A program made the position numbers and the translations under genes. Of a stretch of 64,000 nucleotides of DNA, positions 43,320-52,857 are shown in pieces (position 1 is the stretch's first letter; each line of letters begins with the position of its first letter). Source of the stretch: an uncultured Lachnospiraceae bacterium (GTDB lineage Bacteria > Bacillota > Clostridia > Lachnospirales > Lachnospiraceae); NCBI GenBank assembly GCA_910585765.1, contig CAJUES010000013.1, positions 4,103 to 68,102 of the forward strand, given 5' to 3'. A model generated the notes under the pieces. That model saw only the letters and a program-made list of their open reading frames with translations. It searched no databases and had not been told where the DNA came from.

Positions 43320-44050
43320 TTATTTCGCGACGATCGCATAAGCGTTAACGCCGGCTTTTACAGGCGTAGTGACTGTGTTCGGATCATTGTCCATGTCCTC
43401 ATACACCGTTATCTCTCCGCCCGGCTGTACACAGAGTACAGAATATGTCAAAGACTTGTCTGCATTTTTCGGAAGCCCTGCCTTGAGTGCGATACTGCCA
43501 TCTGACAATGCGACCCATGCTCTTTTGCGCCCAGCTCGATGTGCAGACATGCCACAACGTCCGCCTGCATCGCATCCGCCGCCGTGTTAATGCTTGCCAT
43601 CGCATTCACGCTTTTCTTTTCGTCGACATCATAGATGATGATCACCGGTTTCTGTCCGTCCTTTAACCCGAGTGACGTTCTCACATCCGCCGCTGATGTC
43701 ATCACCGCAGTGCCGCGCACACTCTCAGCCGCGTAGACACCACCGATCGAAGTTCTGACCTCCGAACCTGCCACGCGGATCGCTGCATTGGATGACTGGG
43801 ATTTTTGCTCCTCGTACGTAGGCGGTGCCACATACTGTTCCTGAGGAGCGCTGCTGCTTGAGCTGCTGCTGCTCGAACTGCTGCTACTGCTGCTTGAGGA
43901 CGAGTCATTGCTGCTTACGGATGAATCATTTCCGCTCACAGACGAGCTGCCGCTTCCTGTGTCTGCCGCGCATACCATCAATGCGGATGACATTACCATC
44001 GCAGCCGCGATCACTGCCGCTGTCACTTTTTTCAAACTTTTGAACTTCAT
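43320..44050 (-). pseudogene. Ser-rich secreted protein gene with a -1 frameshift
   Basis: The first frame (44050-about 43528) encodes a signal peptide (MKFKSLKKVTAAVIAAAMVM, then SSALMVCAAD), a linker with a run of 18 Ser, and a domain up to VVACLHIELGAK. The rest (KRAWVALSDGSIALKAGLPK to GVNAYAIVAK) continues in another frame to 43320. Adding one A to the AAAA at about 43524-43527 joins them into one ~243-aa protein. Either a real inactivating deletion, a phase-variable run or a sequencing error. Function unknown. Confidence 0.75.
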
Positions 44051-44149
44051 TATATCTTCCTCCTACTTAATAATATTGAGTGCTCTTCTTTATAGAGAAT
44101 AGTATAATACCCCCCACCGGGTATTTGTCAAGGTAAAAAAATAAAGCTG

Positions 44150-45715
44150 TCATACAAAACTTTTATCCCTTCGCAGAAGGCTTTCACCCAATCCGATCAA
44201 TATGAACACGAGCGGCGTGCTGACAACCTGCTGAAAGCTCACCACATTGTGAACTGCATAAGCCAGGATGCCGACCGCCGATGCATACAGACAGCAGGAA
44301 TGATCTTGCAGCGCTGCTCTGATCTGGCGCCGGATCGCAGTCGCAAAAATCGCCGCGTAGGAGACGAGACCGCACACCCCTGTATTGACAAGTACCGTAA
44401 GCAGCTCATTGTGTGCGTTGGTGAGCCTGGATGTGCCGAAGACAGAATGGAGCATCTCTGCGATCTGCGGGTCACTGTACACGCAGCTCTCAAAACAATC
44501 CGGTCCGGCTCCCACAAGTTTCCGGGCAGACGGCATTGCCGCAAACGTCTTCCACCCTGCCGTCCATGCCGCCCCCCGCCCGTTTCCCCAATACCTGTCA
44601 AAGCGAAGGAGAGAGACAGTCCCGGACATGGCGCCTGTCCTGTCCCGGACAATATTGCAGCAGACCGCCACTGTGACGATCACAATTCCCGCCAGGCACA
44701 CCGTAACTGCCGCAGTCCTGCGCACGCCCCGTCTAAGCGTTCTCACAGTCTTTTGCCTGATCTTCAACCAATACCACGCCATCGCATAACACGCTGCCGT
44801 TCCCCCAAGCAGCACGCCGCACACTGCAGCCTGTGTCATCCATGACTCCAGCGCGCTCTCATAATTGAGCGCCATCGGGAACAGCCACTTGATGACACCC
44901 ACAGCCACAGCGCTTCCCGCCAGAAACAGCATCAGTTCCAGCCATCTCAACAGCCTGTCATTCTCCTCAAAGGACAGCACGAACAGGACAAAAAGAACAG
45001 CCCCCAGAACCAGAACACCACTGCTGCTGCCCTGCACGATCCCGACCATGTACCCGAGCACCACATAGGACACAAGCGCCGCCCTCCCCCACCATTTGCC
45101 GCGCACTCCGCTCCAGCAGGAAACCAGACCGACCGGAAACAGTACACTCCAGTAGCCGCAAAACCAGTTGATATTCCCTATTGTGGATATAAAATAGGCA
45201 GGTTCATTGGGATCCATCCCAAAGGGATATACGGAAAAACGATTTAGCAGCCCGATGAGAAAAACGCCGGAAGAGACCGCCGGAAAGACGGCATACCAGA
45301 TCTCTGCTCTGCCGGCAAAACGGGAAATTGCAAAATATATTGCCACAAACATCAGCTGGGAGACCAGCCCCATCGACCACCCTTCGACACCCCAGACAGC
45401 CTTCTCCTTCCAGTCCGTACACACATAGGACAGTGTGACAGCCGCCGCATAGAAAAGCATCGCCCTGTCCGTCCAGGACAAACACCCCCACGACAGATGC
45501 TTCCAGTTCCACGCGAGCAAAAGTGTTGCTGCCGGGAGCATCATGAGCAGACACTGCACTCCCGTTTCCCGAAAGAAAGTATATTTGTATGCCCCGAGCT
45601 TTACATACCCCTCAGGTGCATAGTACGGAAATACCACGATCAACAAGAACAGAAAGACATTTAAGGTTGTCTGCACATAATATCCCACTATTTTTCCCGT
45701 CTTTTCAAGTACCAT
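44150..45715 (-). CDS. O-antigen ligase-like polytopic membrane protein
   Basis: A 521-aa protein with about 12 hydrophobic segments and a Wzy_C-type loop late in the chain (KLVGAGPDCFESCVYSDPQI, LTNAHNELLTVLVNTGVCGL). In this family such proteins polymerise or ligate glycans at the outer membrane face; in a Gram-positive a cell-wall or capsule glycan is likelier. The start at 45715 has GGAGG 9 bp upstream. No glycosyltransferase cluster surrounds it. Confidence 0.8.
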   Translation of the reverse strand: MVLEKTGKIVGYYVQTTLNVFLFLLIVVFPYYAPEGYVKLGAYKYTFFRETGVQCLLMMLPAATLLLAWNWKHLSWGCLSWTDRAMLFYAAAVTLSYVCTDWKEKAVWGVEGWSMGLVSQLMFVAIYFAISRFAGRAEIWYAVFPAVSSGVFLIGLLNRFSVYPFGMDPNEPAYFISTIGNINWFCGYWSVLFPVGLVSCWSGVRGKWWGRAALVSYVVLGYMVGIVQGSSSGVLVLGAVLFVLFVLSFEENDRLLRWLELMLFLAGSAVAVGVIKWLFPMALNYESALESWMTQAAVCGVLLGGTAACYAMAWYWLKIRQKTVRTLRRGVRRTAAVTVCLAGIVIVTVAVCCNIVRDRTGAMSGTVSLLRFDRYWGNGRGAAWTAGWKTFAAMPSARKLVGAGPDCFESCVYSDPQIAEMLHSVFGTSRLTNAHNELLTVLVNTGVCGLVSYAAIFATAIRRQIRAALQDHSCCLYASAVGILAYAVHNVVSFQQVVSTPLVFILIGLGESLLRRDKSFV

Positions 45716-45822
45716 CCCGATCATCCTCCACTTCGTCCCTGTCGTCTCCCTGAGTCTCTTTGTCCTTGTTTTAACTCTACCACACATACAGACGCGTTTC
45801 AACCCGTATAAAGACGCACCAA

Positions 45823-45853
45823 AAAAGCCATCCGCTATAAACGGATGGCTTTT
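45823..45853 (-). terminator. Terminator of spoVG
   Basis: 12-bp stem AAAAGCCATCCG/CGGATGGCTTTT with a 7-nt loop and T-rich 3' side on the minus strand, 26 bp past the stop. Confidence 0.9.
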
Positions 45854-45878
45854 GACCCACATTTTATACAATAATATG

Positions 45879-46160
45879 CTAAGAAACTACTTCCTCGTCC
45901 GGCTCTAAGAGTGCCTTCTCGTAACTTTCAAGAATTGTTTTCTGGATCGTGTCCCTTGTGTTTGAATTGATCGGATGAGCGATATCCCTGTACTCGCCGT
46001 CGGCTGATTTCTTGCTCGGCATCGCGATGAACAGACCTTTCTCACCCTCGATCACCTTAATGTCATGAACCACAAATTCATCATCGAGCGTGATCGAAAC
46101 TACTGCTTTCATTTTTCCCTCTTTTGTAATTTTTCGAACGCGAACATCTGTTATTCTCAT
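45879..46160 (-). CDS. spoVG: Septation/sporulation regulator SpoVG
   Basis: A 93-aa nucleic-acid-binding protein. MRITDVRVRKITKEGKMKAV and the conserved GLFIAMPSKKSADGEYRDIA with HPINSNTRDTIQ are full SpoVG signatures. It affects septation, sporulation and virulence-type genes in Firmicutes. ATG 46160 has AAGGGGG 8 bp upstream. It follows glgD by 48 bp on the same strand, so it could be read with glgC-glgD. Confidence 0.95.
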   Translation of the reverse strand: MRITDVRVRKITKEGKMKAVVSITLDDEFVVHDIKVIEGEKGLFIAMPSKKSADGEYRDIAHPINSNTRDTIQKTILESYEKALLEPDEEVVS

Positions 46161-46208
46161 TCTTTTGTCCCCCTTTTGCAAGTCCTGTTTCCTTTTGTTG
46201 ATTTTTTG

Positions 46209-47327
46209 TTATAAAACATACCTCTCATTTTTCTCAACCACAACTTTTATGCCGGTCTCCCCGACGTGGTGCGAGTTTGCTCGAATAGTATCGCGGCTTT
46301 CTACAATACAATTTTCAATGTGGGTGTTATCGCCCAGATACACATCGTTTAAAATGATGGAGTTTTTAATAGTACAGTTGTTGCCGACAAAAACCTCCTT
46401 GAACAGGATCGAATTCTCCACCGTTCCGTTTACGATACATCCGCTCGAGATCAGGCTGTTGCGAACCTGTGCTCCCGGATTGTACTTTGCAGGCGGCAAG
46501 TCGTCAACCTTGGAATATACGTCCGGATACTGTTTGAAGAAATAGTCGCGGATCTCCTTTTTGAGGAAATCCATGTTCGTGCCATAGTAGTCCTCGACTG
46601 TCGCGATATTCCTCCAGTAGGATTCGATCCTGTAACCGTATATCCGCTTTACATCTTTATAGCGTATAAGGATGTCCTGCACGAGATCGTGCCGTCCCTC
46701 CTCGGCGCTCTTCTCAATCAGTTCGATGAGCTGTCTGCGCCTGATCACATAGATCCCGCACGACACGGTCTTTGACCTCGCCACCATGGGCTTCTCCTCG
46801 AACTCCTCGATACGCCCGTCATCGTTCATCCTGACAACGCCGTACCGATCCACATCCGCATCCTCGGACATCTCCTTCACCACAACGGTGATGTCCGCCT
46901 TCTTTGCAATGTGGTATTCCAACACTTTATTGTAATCCATCTTGTAGACGCAGTCGCCCGTGGCGATGACTACATATGGCTCGTGGCTTCTCTTTAAAAA
47001 CAGGAGATTCTGGTAGATACTGTCCGCTGTCCCCTGATACCAGTTGCTGTTCTCCGGCGTGACTGTCGGTGTGAACGTATACAGACCTCCCTGCTTGCGC
47101 CCGAAATCCCACCACTTCGATGAACTCAGATGTTCGTGAAGACTCCTGGAATTATACTGTGTGATCACCGCAACTTTCTGGATGTGCGAGTTGGACATGT
47201 TGCTCAACACAAAATCAATGCTCCTATAACTGCCTGCGATCGGCATCGCAGAGATCGCTCTCTTGTGGGATAGTGCTCCCATCTTCCTGCTGTTACCGCC
47301 AGCTAATACGATTCCTAATGCTCTCAT
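46209..47327 (-). CDS. glgD: Glucose-1-phosphate adenylyltransferase subunit GlgD
   Basis: A 372-aa paralogue of GlgC that pairs with it in Firmicutes and modulates ADP-glucose synthesis. Start RALGIVLAGGNSRKMGALSH lacks the usual catalytic Arg/Lys pattern of GlgC; the C-terminal part is a left-handed beta-helix (TVENSILFKEVFVGNNCTI). The start codon is 2 bp beyond the glgC stop and its ribosome binding site lies in the glgC end, so translation is coupled. Confidence 0.93.
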   Translation of the reverse strand: MRALGIVLAGGNSRKMGALSHKRAISAMPIAGSYRSIDFVLSNMSNSHIQKVAVITQYNSRSLHEHLSSSKWWDFGRKQGGLYTFTPTVTPENSNWYQGTADSIYQNLLFLKRSHEPYVVIATGDCVYKMDYNKVLEYHIAKKADITVVVKEMSEDADVDRYGVVRMNDDGRIEEFEEKPMVARSKTVSCGIYVIRRRQLIELIEKSAEEGRHDLVQDILIRYKDVKRIYGYRIESYWRNIATVEDYYGTNMDFLKKEIRDYFFKQYPDVYSKVDDLPPAKYNPGAQVRNSLISSGCIVNGTVENSILFKEVFVGNNCTIKNSIILNDVYLGDNTHIENCIVESRDTIRANSHHVGETGIKVVVEKNERYVL

Positions 47328-47329
47328 TC

Positions 47330-48598
47330 TCAATCCCCCACCTTTATCAATGTCTTGCCGCTGTCCAACACACCATTTGGATAATCGGAAGCCGCCGTCT
47401 CACCGAAAACGACTGTATTCTTACCGATCTTAACATTGGCGGGAACGATCGATCGCTCACCGATTGTGACAAGCCCGCTGTTATAGATGTCAGGCCTTGT
47501 ATCGTTCTCCTTCTCAGGGAGCGTGCCAAGCTGTGTCTCGCTGCCCACACGCGAATGCTCGTCTATGATCGCCTTCTCGACCGTGCACCGGTCGCCGATC
47601 TGCGTCTGGTTCATGATGATGGAGTTGCGCACAACGGTCCCCTCGCCGATGACAACACCGCAGCCGATGACAGAGTTGTAGACCTGTCCATATATTTCCG
47701 AGCCCTCCCCGATGATACTGCGCTCAACGACACTGTCCGCAGCGATATACTGGGGTGGCAGAACCTCGCTCTTTGTGTAGATCTTCCAATATTCCTCATA
47801 GAGGTTGAACTCCGGCACGATGTCGATCAGCTCCATGTTCGCCTCCCAGTAGGAGCTCAGTGTGCCGACATCCTTCCAGTAGCCGTTGAACTCGTAGGAA
47901 TACATCGGGCAGCCCTTCTCATGACAGTACGGAATGACATGCTTGCCAAAATCAAGTGCCGGCTGGTCTGCTTTGGCGATCAGCGCCTCTTTGAGTGTTT
48001 TCCAATTAAATATGTAAATTCCCATGGATGCCAGGTTGCTTCTGGGGTTTTCCGGTTTCTCTTCAAAGTCCATGATCTTCTTGTTCTCATCTGTGATAAC
48101 GATCCCAAAACGTTTCGCTTCCTCGATCGGCACCGGCATTGATGCGATCGTCACCGCAGAGCCGCTCTCCTTGTGGAAGTCAAGCATCACTTCGTAATCC
48201 ATCTTGTAGATATGGTCCCCCGAGAGGATCAGCACATAGTCAGGGTTATAATTCTCCATGTACTCCAGATTCTGGAAGATGGCGTTGGCAGTTCCCGTAT
48301 ACCACTCGCTCTCGCTGCTCTTCTCATAAGGCGGCAGTACCGTCACACCGCCGACATTCCGGTCCAGATCCCAGGGAATACCTATACCGATATGTGTATT
48401 CAGCTTCAGCGGCTGATACTGTGTCAGCACTCCGACTGTGTCGATACCGGAATTGATACAGTTGCTCAGCGGAAAGTCGATGATGCGGTATTTCCCGCCG
48501 AAAGCAACAGCCGGTTTTGCCATTTTTGATGTCAGGACACCCAGTCTAGAGCCCTGTCCACCTGCTAAAAGCATGGCAATCATTTCTTTTTTAATCAT
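47330..48598 (-). CDS. glgC: Glucose-1-phosphate adenylyltransferase
   Basis: A 422-aa enzyme forming ADP-glucose from ATP and glucose-1-phosphate for glycogen synthesis. MLLAGGQGSRLGVLTSKMAK holds the nucleotide-binding signature, then GGKYRIIDFPLSNCINSGI, SGDHIYKMDYE and FEEKPENPRS; C-terminal beta-helix. AGGGGTGAC precedes ATG. First gene of glgC-glgD, possibly with spoVG. A glycogen role fits the branch-cutting pullulanase elsewhere in the window. Confidence 0.95.
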   Translation of the reverse strand: MIKKEMIAMLLAGGQGSRLGVLTSKMAKPAVAFGGKYRIIDFPLSNCINSGIDTVGVLTQYQPLKLNTHIGIGIPWDLDRNVGGVTVLPPYEKSSESEWYTGTANAIFQNLEYMENYNPDYVLILSGDHIYKMDYEVMLDFHKESGSAVTIASMPVPIEEAKRFGIVITDENKKIMDFEEKPENPRSNLASMGIYIFNWKTLKEALIAKADQPALDFGKHVIPYCHEKGCPMYSYEFNGYWKDVGTLSSYWEANMELIDIVPEFNLYEEYWKIYTKSEVLPPQYIAADSVVERSIIGEGSEIYGQVYNSVIGCGVVIGEGTVVRNSIIMNQTQIGDRCTVEKAIIDEHSRVGSETQLGTLPEKENDTRPDIYNSGLVTIGERSIVPANVKIGKNTVVFGETAASDYPNGVLDSGKTLIKVGD

Positions 48599-48920
48599 GT
48601 TGTCACCCCTACTTACATAATAATAGGCTTCTCATATTTTGCATATAACAGACCCTGATTCATTATAACATACATTTTCGTTAAAGGGAACAACTTTAAC
48701 ATCATTCCAGGGAATATTTCCATACATTTTTTCCAAAATCTTTCCTGTCTTTGGCAGCAAACCCAAAATTTCAACATGCAGACCAAATTTTATTGCTTTT
48801 ACTATGGAAAAGTTACCTTGTGAGGTGTATATTAATAGAAGAATCACAATAAAATGAAACAAGTACACATTTCCAGAACATGTGATCCAAAATGATTAAT
48901 ATAGGAAGGAACATAGTTTG
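48599..48920. other. AT-rich divergent spacer between glgC and murC
   Basis: Holds a TATAAT (about 48661-48666 on the minus strand) that may serve glgC, without a clear -35 box, and AT-rich sequence ahead of murC. A 78-codon minus-strand frame spans it but looks accidental. Confidence 0.45.
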
Positions 48921-50297
48921 ATGTATCAGATTAATTTCAATACCCCCATCCATGTACATTTTATCGGAATCGGCGGAATCAGCATGTCCGGTCTCGCCCA
49001 GCTTCTGATCGAAAAGGGCTTTGCGGTCAGCGGTTCGGATGCGAAAAAGTCCCCGCTCACGCAGCATCTCGTCTCCATGGGGGCAAAGATCAGCTATCCG
49101 CAGATGGCAAGCAATATCGACGACTCGATCGACCTTGTCGTGTACACCGCCGCGATCGCGCAGGACAATCCCGAGCTCACCGCCGCTGCCGGGAAAAAGA
49201 TCCCCCTCATGACGCGCGCAAGCCTCCTTGGACAGATCATGAAAAATTACAAGATGCCCATAGCGGTCAGCGGCACGCACGGAAAAACCACCACCACTTC
49301 CATGATATCCGAAGTGCTTCTCGCCGCGGACGCCGACCCCACCCTGTCCATCGGGGGGATCCTGAAATCCATCGGCAACATCCGCATCGGCAAGTCGGAC
49401 TATTTCGTGGCGGAGGCATGTGAGTACACGAACTCTTTTTTGAGTTTCTTCCCCCGCTTCAGCATCATTCTGAACATTGAAGAGGATCATCTGGACTTCT
49501 TTAAGGATATCGACGATATCCGCCAATCTTTCCGAAGATTTGCCGAGATCCTTCCCGAGGACGGCTTTCTGATCATCAACAAGGGAATCGACTGCGTCGA
49601 ACAGCTCACCGGCGGGCTTCCCTGCGGGATCGTCACCTTCGGAGCAGATCCCTCCGCGGACTACAGCTTTACCGACGCCGCCTACGACGAGTTTGGGCGC
49701 GCCTCCTACACCCTTGTCAAAAAAGGTCAAAAGTGCGGCACTGTCAGACTTGGCGTTGTCGGCGAGCACAATATCCTGAACTCCCTGTCCGTCATCGCCC
49801 TGATGGACATTCTCGGATTTGACGCTGACACTGTATACAATGCCCTGTCCGCTTTCTCAGGCACGGACAGACGCTTTGAGCTAAAGGGCGAAGTCGCCGG
49901 CATCAAGGTTCTCGACGACTACGCACACCACCCCACGGAGATCGCCACCACCCTGAAAGCCGCGGTCAATTATCCTCACAAAACGCTGTGGTGCGTGTTC
50001 CAGCCGCATACATACACGCGCACCAAAGCCTTTTTGAAGGATTTTGCCAGGTCGCTCTCACTGGCGGACAAAGTGGTACTGACTGACATCTACGCCGCAC
50101 GCGAAAAAAATACGATCGGGATCAGCTCCGCCGACCTGCTGCACGAACTGGAAAAGACAGGGACGGAATGCTATTATATGCAGAGTTTTGACGAGATAGA
50201 AAATTTTTTATTAAAAAATTGTATCGACGGCGATTTGTTGATAACTATGGGCGCCGGAGATGTCGTAAAAATCGGTGAAAACCTGCTCGGCATCTGA
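48921..50297 (+). CDS. murC: UDP-N-acetylmuramate--L-alanine ligase
   Basis: A 458-aa Mur ligase adding the first stem amino acid. N-terminal HFIGIGGISMSGLAQLLIEK, ATP loop VSGTHGKTTTTSM, then EEDHLDFF, LDDYAHHPTE and FQPHTYTRTKAF. ATG 48921 with AGGAAGGA upstream; a TTG three bases earlier is less likely. The stop is followed at once by the first DnaA box. Confidence 0.97.
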   Translation: MYQINFNTPIHVHFIGIGGISMSGLAQLLIEKGFAVSGSDAKKSPLTQHLVSMGAKISYPQMASNIDDSIDLVVYTAAIAQDNPELTAAAGKKIPLMTRASLLGQIMKNYKMPIAVSGTHGKTTTTSMISEVLLAADADPTLSIGGILKSIGNIRIGKSDYFVAEACEYTNSFLSFFPRFSIILNIEEDHLDFFKDIDDIRQSFRRFAEILPEDGFLIINKGIDCVEQLTGGLPCGIVTFGADPSADYSFTDAAYDEFGRASYTLVKKGQKCGTVRLGVVGEHNILNSLSVIALMDILGFDADTVYNALSAFSGTDRRFELKGEVAGIKVLDDYAHHPTEIATTLKAAVNYPHKTLWCVFQPHTYTRTKAFLKDFARSLSLADKVVLTDIYAAREKNTIGISSADLLHELEKTGTECYYMQSFDEIENFLLKNCIDGDLLITMGAGDVVKIGENLLGI

Positions 50298-50468
50298 TTA
50301 TCCACATTATCCACATTTTTTTGTGACCAAAACGTCAGAAAAGGGTGTGGATATTTTTTGTTTTCATCCACATCCGGGTCGATAAAAATCCACATGTTAC
50401 CATTGGGGGTTGGCGGGGACTCAGGACAATACAGGCTGTGGATATCCACATTATCCACACTATCCACA
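50298..50468 (+). promoter_or_regulatory. Cluster of nine DnaA-box-like sites
   Basis: TTATCCACA at 50298-50306, 50307-50315 and 50451-50459 (perfect). One-mismatch sites: 50346-50354 and 50437-50445 (reverse), 50364-50372, 50442-50450 and 50460-50468. A weaker site lies at 50386-50394. Two sites overlap as the palindrome TGTGGATATCCACA (50437-50450). Placed between murC and the dnaD promoter, 48 bp upstream of its -35 box. Confidence 0.85.
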
Positions 50469-50515
50469 CCGCCCTCAAATCCAGTATTCACAAGGGGTGC
50501 AGGGGGGTGGGAGGC

Positions 50516-50543
50516 TTGCTTTTTTTCGCAGTTATGCTACAAT
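50516..50543 (+). promoter_or_regulatory. Promoter of the dnaD-dnaI-prs unit
   Basis: TTGCTT (50516-50521), 16-bp spacer, TACAAT (50538-50543); leader about 70 nt. Confidence 0.6.
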
Positions 50544-50618
50544 ACACTTACCTTACAGATGGCGGCGGCTCCCACGCCGGCTCTACACTAAGGAATTTAC
50601 ACCGGACGGAGGTCTATT

Positions 50619-51779
50619 ATGAATCGTGTCAATATTTACCGGGCTGCCACCAATGACCAGACAAGCATCTCCAACGTATTCATCGACGAATATATGGCGG
50701 ATGCCAACGATGCACAGCTCAAAATCTACCTTTTCCTGATCCGTATGATGAACGCTAATCTCCCAACGAGCGTGACCGACATTGCGGACAAGTTCAACTA
50801 CACAGAAAAGGATGTGCTCAGATCGCTGACATACTGGGAGTCCAGACAGCTTCTTGCACTAGACTTTGACGCGGCTCACAACCTGTCCGGAATCAGGGTT
50901 CTATCCCTCGAAAACACGTACGAGGTGCCCAGGACGGCTCCCCGTATCACCCCGGTCTTATCCTTTATCAGACCGGCCTCCATGCAGACGGGCATGACTG
51001 CCAGAGCCAGGACGGCTTCGCCGGATACGGATCGTACTGCCGCATCCGCTGGCAGCCAGCCCGCAGATGGAAATTTCGGCAGCACCACCATCGCCAAGCC
51101 GGACTACTCACTCGACGAGATCAAAAGTTTCAAGAACAACGAAGACATCGAGCAGCTGCTGATGGTCACGGAGCAGTATGTCGCAAGGCCCCTGACGCGC
51201 AGCGACATGGAGACCATCCTGTTCTTGTATGACAGGCTCGGTTTCTCGACAGACCTGATCGACTATCTGGTGCAGCACTGTGTGGAGCGCGGGAAAAAGG
51301 ATTTCCGGTATATGGAAAAGGTGGCTCTGGCGTGGCATGAACAGGGGATTGTTTCGCCTGCCGACGCGCAGAATGCCTCGCGCAAGTATGACAAGGTTGT
51401 CTACACGATCATGAAGTCCCTCGGCAAGAATGCAAATCCGGCTCCGAAAGAGCTCGAATACATAAATAAATGGACGAAAGAGTACGGCCTGATGCTGGAC
51501 GTCATACAGGAGGCATGCGACAAGACCGTCATGACGACAGACAGCCACCGATTCGCATACGCGGACGGGATCCTCACCAAGTGGTATCAGGCGGGCGTCC
51601 ACCACAAGGCGGATATCCCGGCGGCCGATGCTGCCTACAAGCGCACTTCCCAGAATGCGGACAAGCTGCACCGGTCAAACAACAAAAGCGACAATATCGT
51701 TACCAGGAATAAATTTAACAATTTCGCACAAAATACCTACGACTTTGATGCGTTGGAGCAGAATATACTGAGCAACTGA
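50619..51779 (+). CDS. DnaD domain replication initiation/restart protein
   Basis: A 386-aa DNA-binding protein of the Firmicutes primosome (DnaD/DnaB-like). N-terminal winged helix (about 20-80, DAQLKIYLFLIRMMNANLPT), a Ser/Thr/Pro-rich linker (about 105-155), then two DnaB_2/DnaD-type domains (about 165-240, LTRSDMETILFLYDRLGFST; 250-340, with ELEYINKWTKEYGLMLDVI). It helps load the replicative helicase. GGAGG precedes ATG. It is followed 50 bp later by the helicase loader, matching function. Confidence 0.9.
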   Translation: MNRVNIYRAATNDQTSISNVFIDEYMADANDAQLKIYLFLIRMMNANLPTSVTDIADKFNYTEKDVLRSLTYWESRQLLALDFDAAHNLSGIRVLSLENTYEVPRTAPRITPVLSFIRPASMQTGMTARARTASPDTDRTAASAGSQPADGNFGSTTIAKPDYSLDEIKSFKNNEDIEQLLMVTEQYVARPLTRSDMETILFLYDRLGFSTDLIDYLVQHCVERGKKDFRYMEKVALAWHEQGIVSPADAQNASRKYDKVVYTIMKSLGKNANPAPKELEYINKWTKEYGLMLDVIQEACDKTVMTTDSHRFAYADGILTKWYQAGVHHKADIPAADAAYKRTSQNADKLHRSNNKSDNIVTRNKFNNFAQNTYDFDALEQNILSN

Positions 51780-51829
51780 CCTGCCGGCAGGATGCCGTAC
51801 AAGAGAAAGACAAGCGAGGTAAGATACAG

Positions 51830-52801
51830 ATGCCATTGACAAACAGCCAGTACGATACGATCATGCGCTCTTACGAGGAGAGACAGCGCGCCGCAAGGCG
51901 CCGGCTGGAACACAATACCGAGACTGTATACCGCCAGATCCCGGGCTACGAGGATCTGGACAGGCAGGTCGCCTCCATCTCCATCGAGCAGGGGCGCCGG
52001 CTCCTTGGCGGGGACGAGAGCGCTCTGCCGCGGTTGAAGCAGCAGTTAAAGAAACTCTCTGAGCAGAAGAGCGCCCTGCTGCGCGCGCACGGTTTTGCTG
52101 CGGACTACCTGTCCCCCGTCTACGAGTGCGCCAAATGCCGCGACACCGGCTACATCGCCAACAAAAAGTGCAGCTGTTTCCGCACGGCAGAAATCAACCT
52201 GATCTACGAGCAGTCCCATATCAAGAACCTGCTCACGACAGAGAATTTCGGCTCCCTCTCGTACGATTATTATGCGGGGGAGGATCTCGAAAAATTTACA
52301 AAAGCTGTACAAATATGCCAAAATTTTATAAAAAGTTTTCATAAGGACTACCGAAACCTGTTTTTTTATGGTACAGTAGGAACGGGTAAATCTTTTCTGT
52401 CCTGCTGCATCGCCAAGGAGTTGATCGATCAGGGAAACTTAGTGATCTACTTCAGCGCTTCCCAGCTCTTTGACATCCTGTCGAAAAGCACTTTTGACAG
52501 GGACAGCACGGAGGCGGCATCCGGTATCTCCGACGATATCTGTGACTGTGATCTGCTGATCATCGACGACCTCGGAACAGAACTTACCAACGCCTTTGTC
52601 TCCTCCCAGCTTTTTTCCTGTCTCAACAGCAGGCACCTGCGGAAAAAGGCCACCATAATCACAACAAATCTATCCCTCGGAGAGCTGCGGGACCGCTACT
52701 CCGACAGAATCTTCTCCCGCATCACAAGCAATTATGATATATGCAAGCTGACCGGCAGTGACATCCGGATGCAGAAGAAAACAGCTGCTGCAAACAAATG
52801 A
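51830..52801 (+). CDS. DnaC/DnaI-like helicase loader ATPase
   Basis: A 323-aa AAA+ protein. N-terminal helical region, a zinc-finger-like CAKCRDTGYIANKKCSC, then Walker A FYGTVGTGKSFLSCCIAKEL, Walker B LLIIDDLGTE and an Arg-finger region DRYSDRIFSRI. DnaI/DnaC proteins load the hexameric helicase DnaC/DnaB at the origin and at restarts. GCGAGGTAAG precedes ATG. Co-directional with dnaD and the PRPP synthetase gene. Confidence 0.9.
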   Translation: MPLTNSQYDTIMRSYEERQRAARRRLEHNTETVYRQIPGYEDLDRQVASISIEQGRRLLGGDESALPRLKQQLKKLSEQKSALLRAHGFAADYLSPVYECAKCRDTGYIANKKCSCFRTAEINLIYEQSHIKNLLTTENFGSLSYDYYAGEDLEKFTKAVQICQNFIKSFHKDYRNLFFYGTVGTGKSFLSCCIAKELIDQGNLVIYFSASQLFDILSKSTFDRDSTEAASGISDDICDCDLLIIDDLGTELTNAFVSSQLFSCLNSRHLRKKATIITTNLSLGELRDRYSDRIFSRITSNYDICKLTGSDIRMQKKTAAANK

Positions 52802-52857
52802 AAATAGGATATATGGAAAATAATATACAGAACAATATAGAAAGTGAGGATTTTTCA

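Noticed and set aside
43860..43920. CRISPR or direct-repeat array in the GCTGCT-rich tract
   Set aside because: It is the coding sequence for consecutive Ser residues; there are no spacers.
48632..48868. 78-codon minus-strand frame in the glgC-murC spacer
   Set aside because: No ribosome binding site, AT-rich, and it overlaps the likely glgC promoter; codon pattern not convincing.
50298..50468. Chromosomal origin oriC
   Set aside because: No dnaA, dnaN or rpmH neighbours and no clear AT-rich unwinding region with DnaA-trios recognised; reported as a DnaA-box cluster instead.
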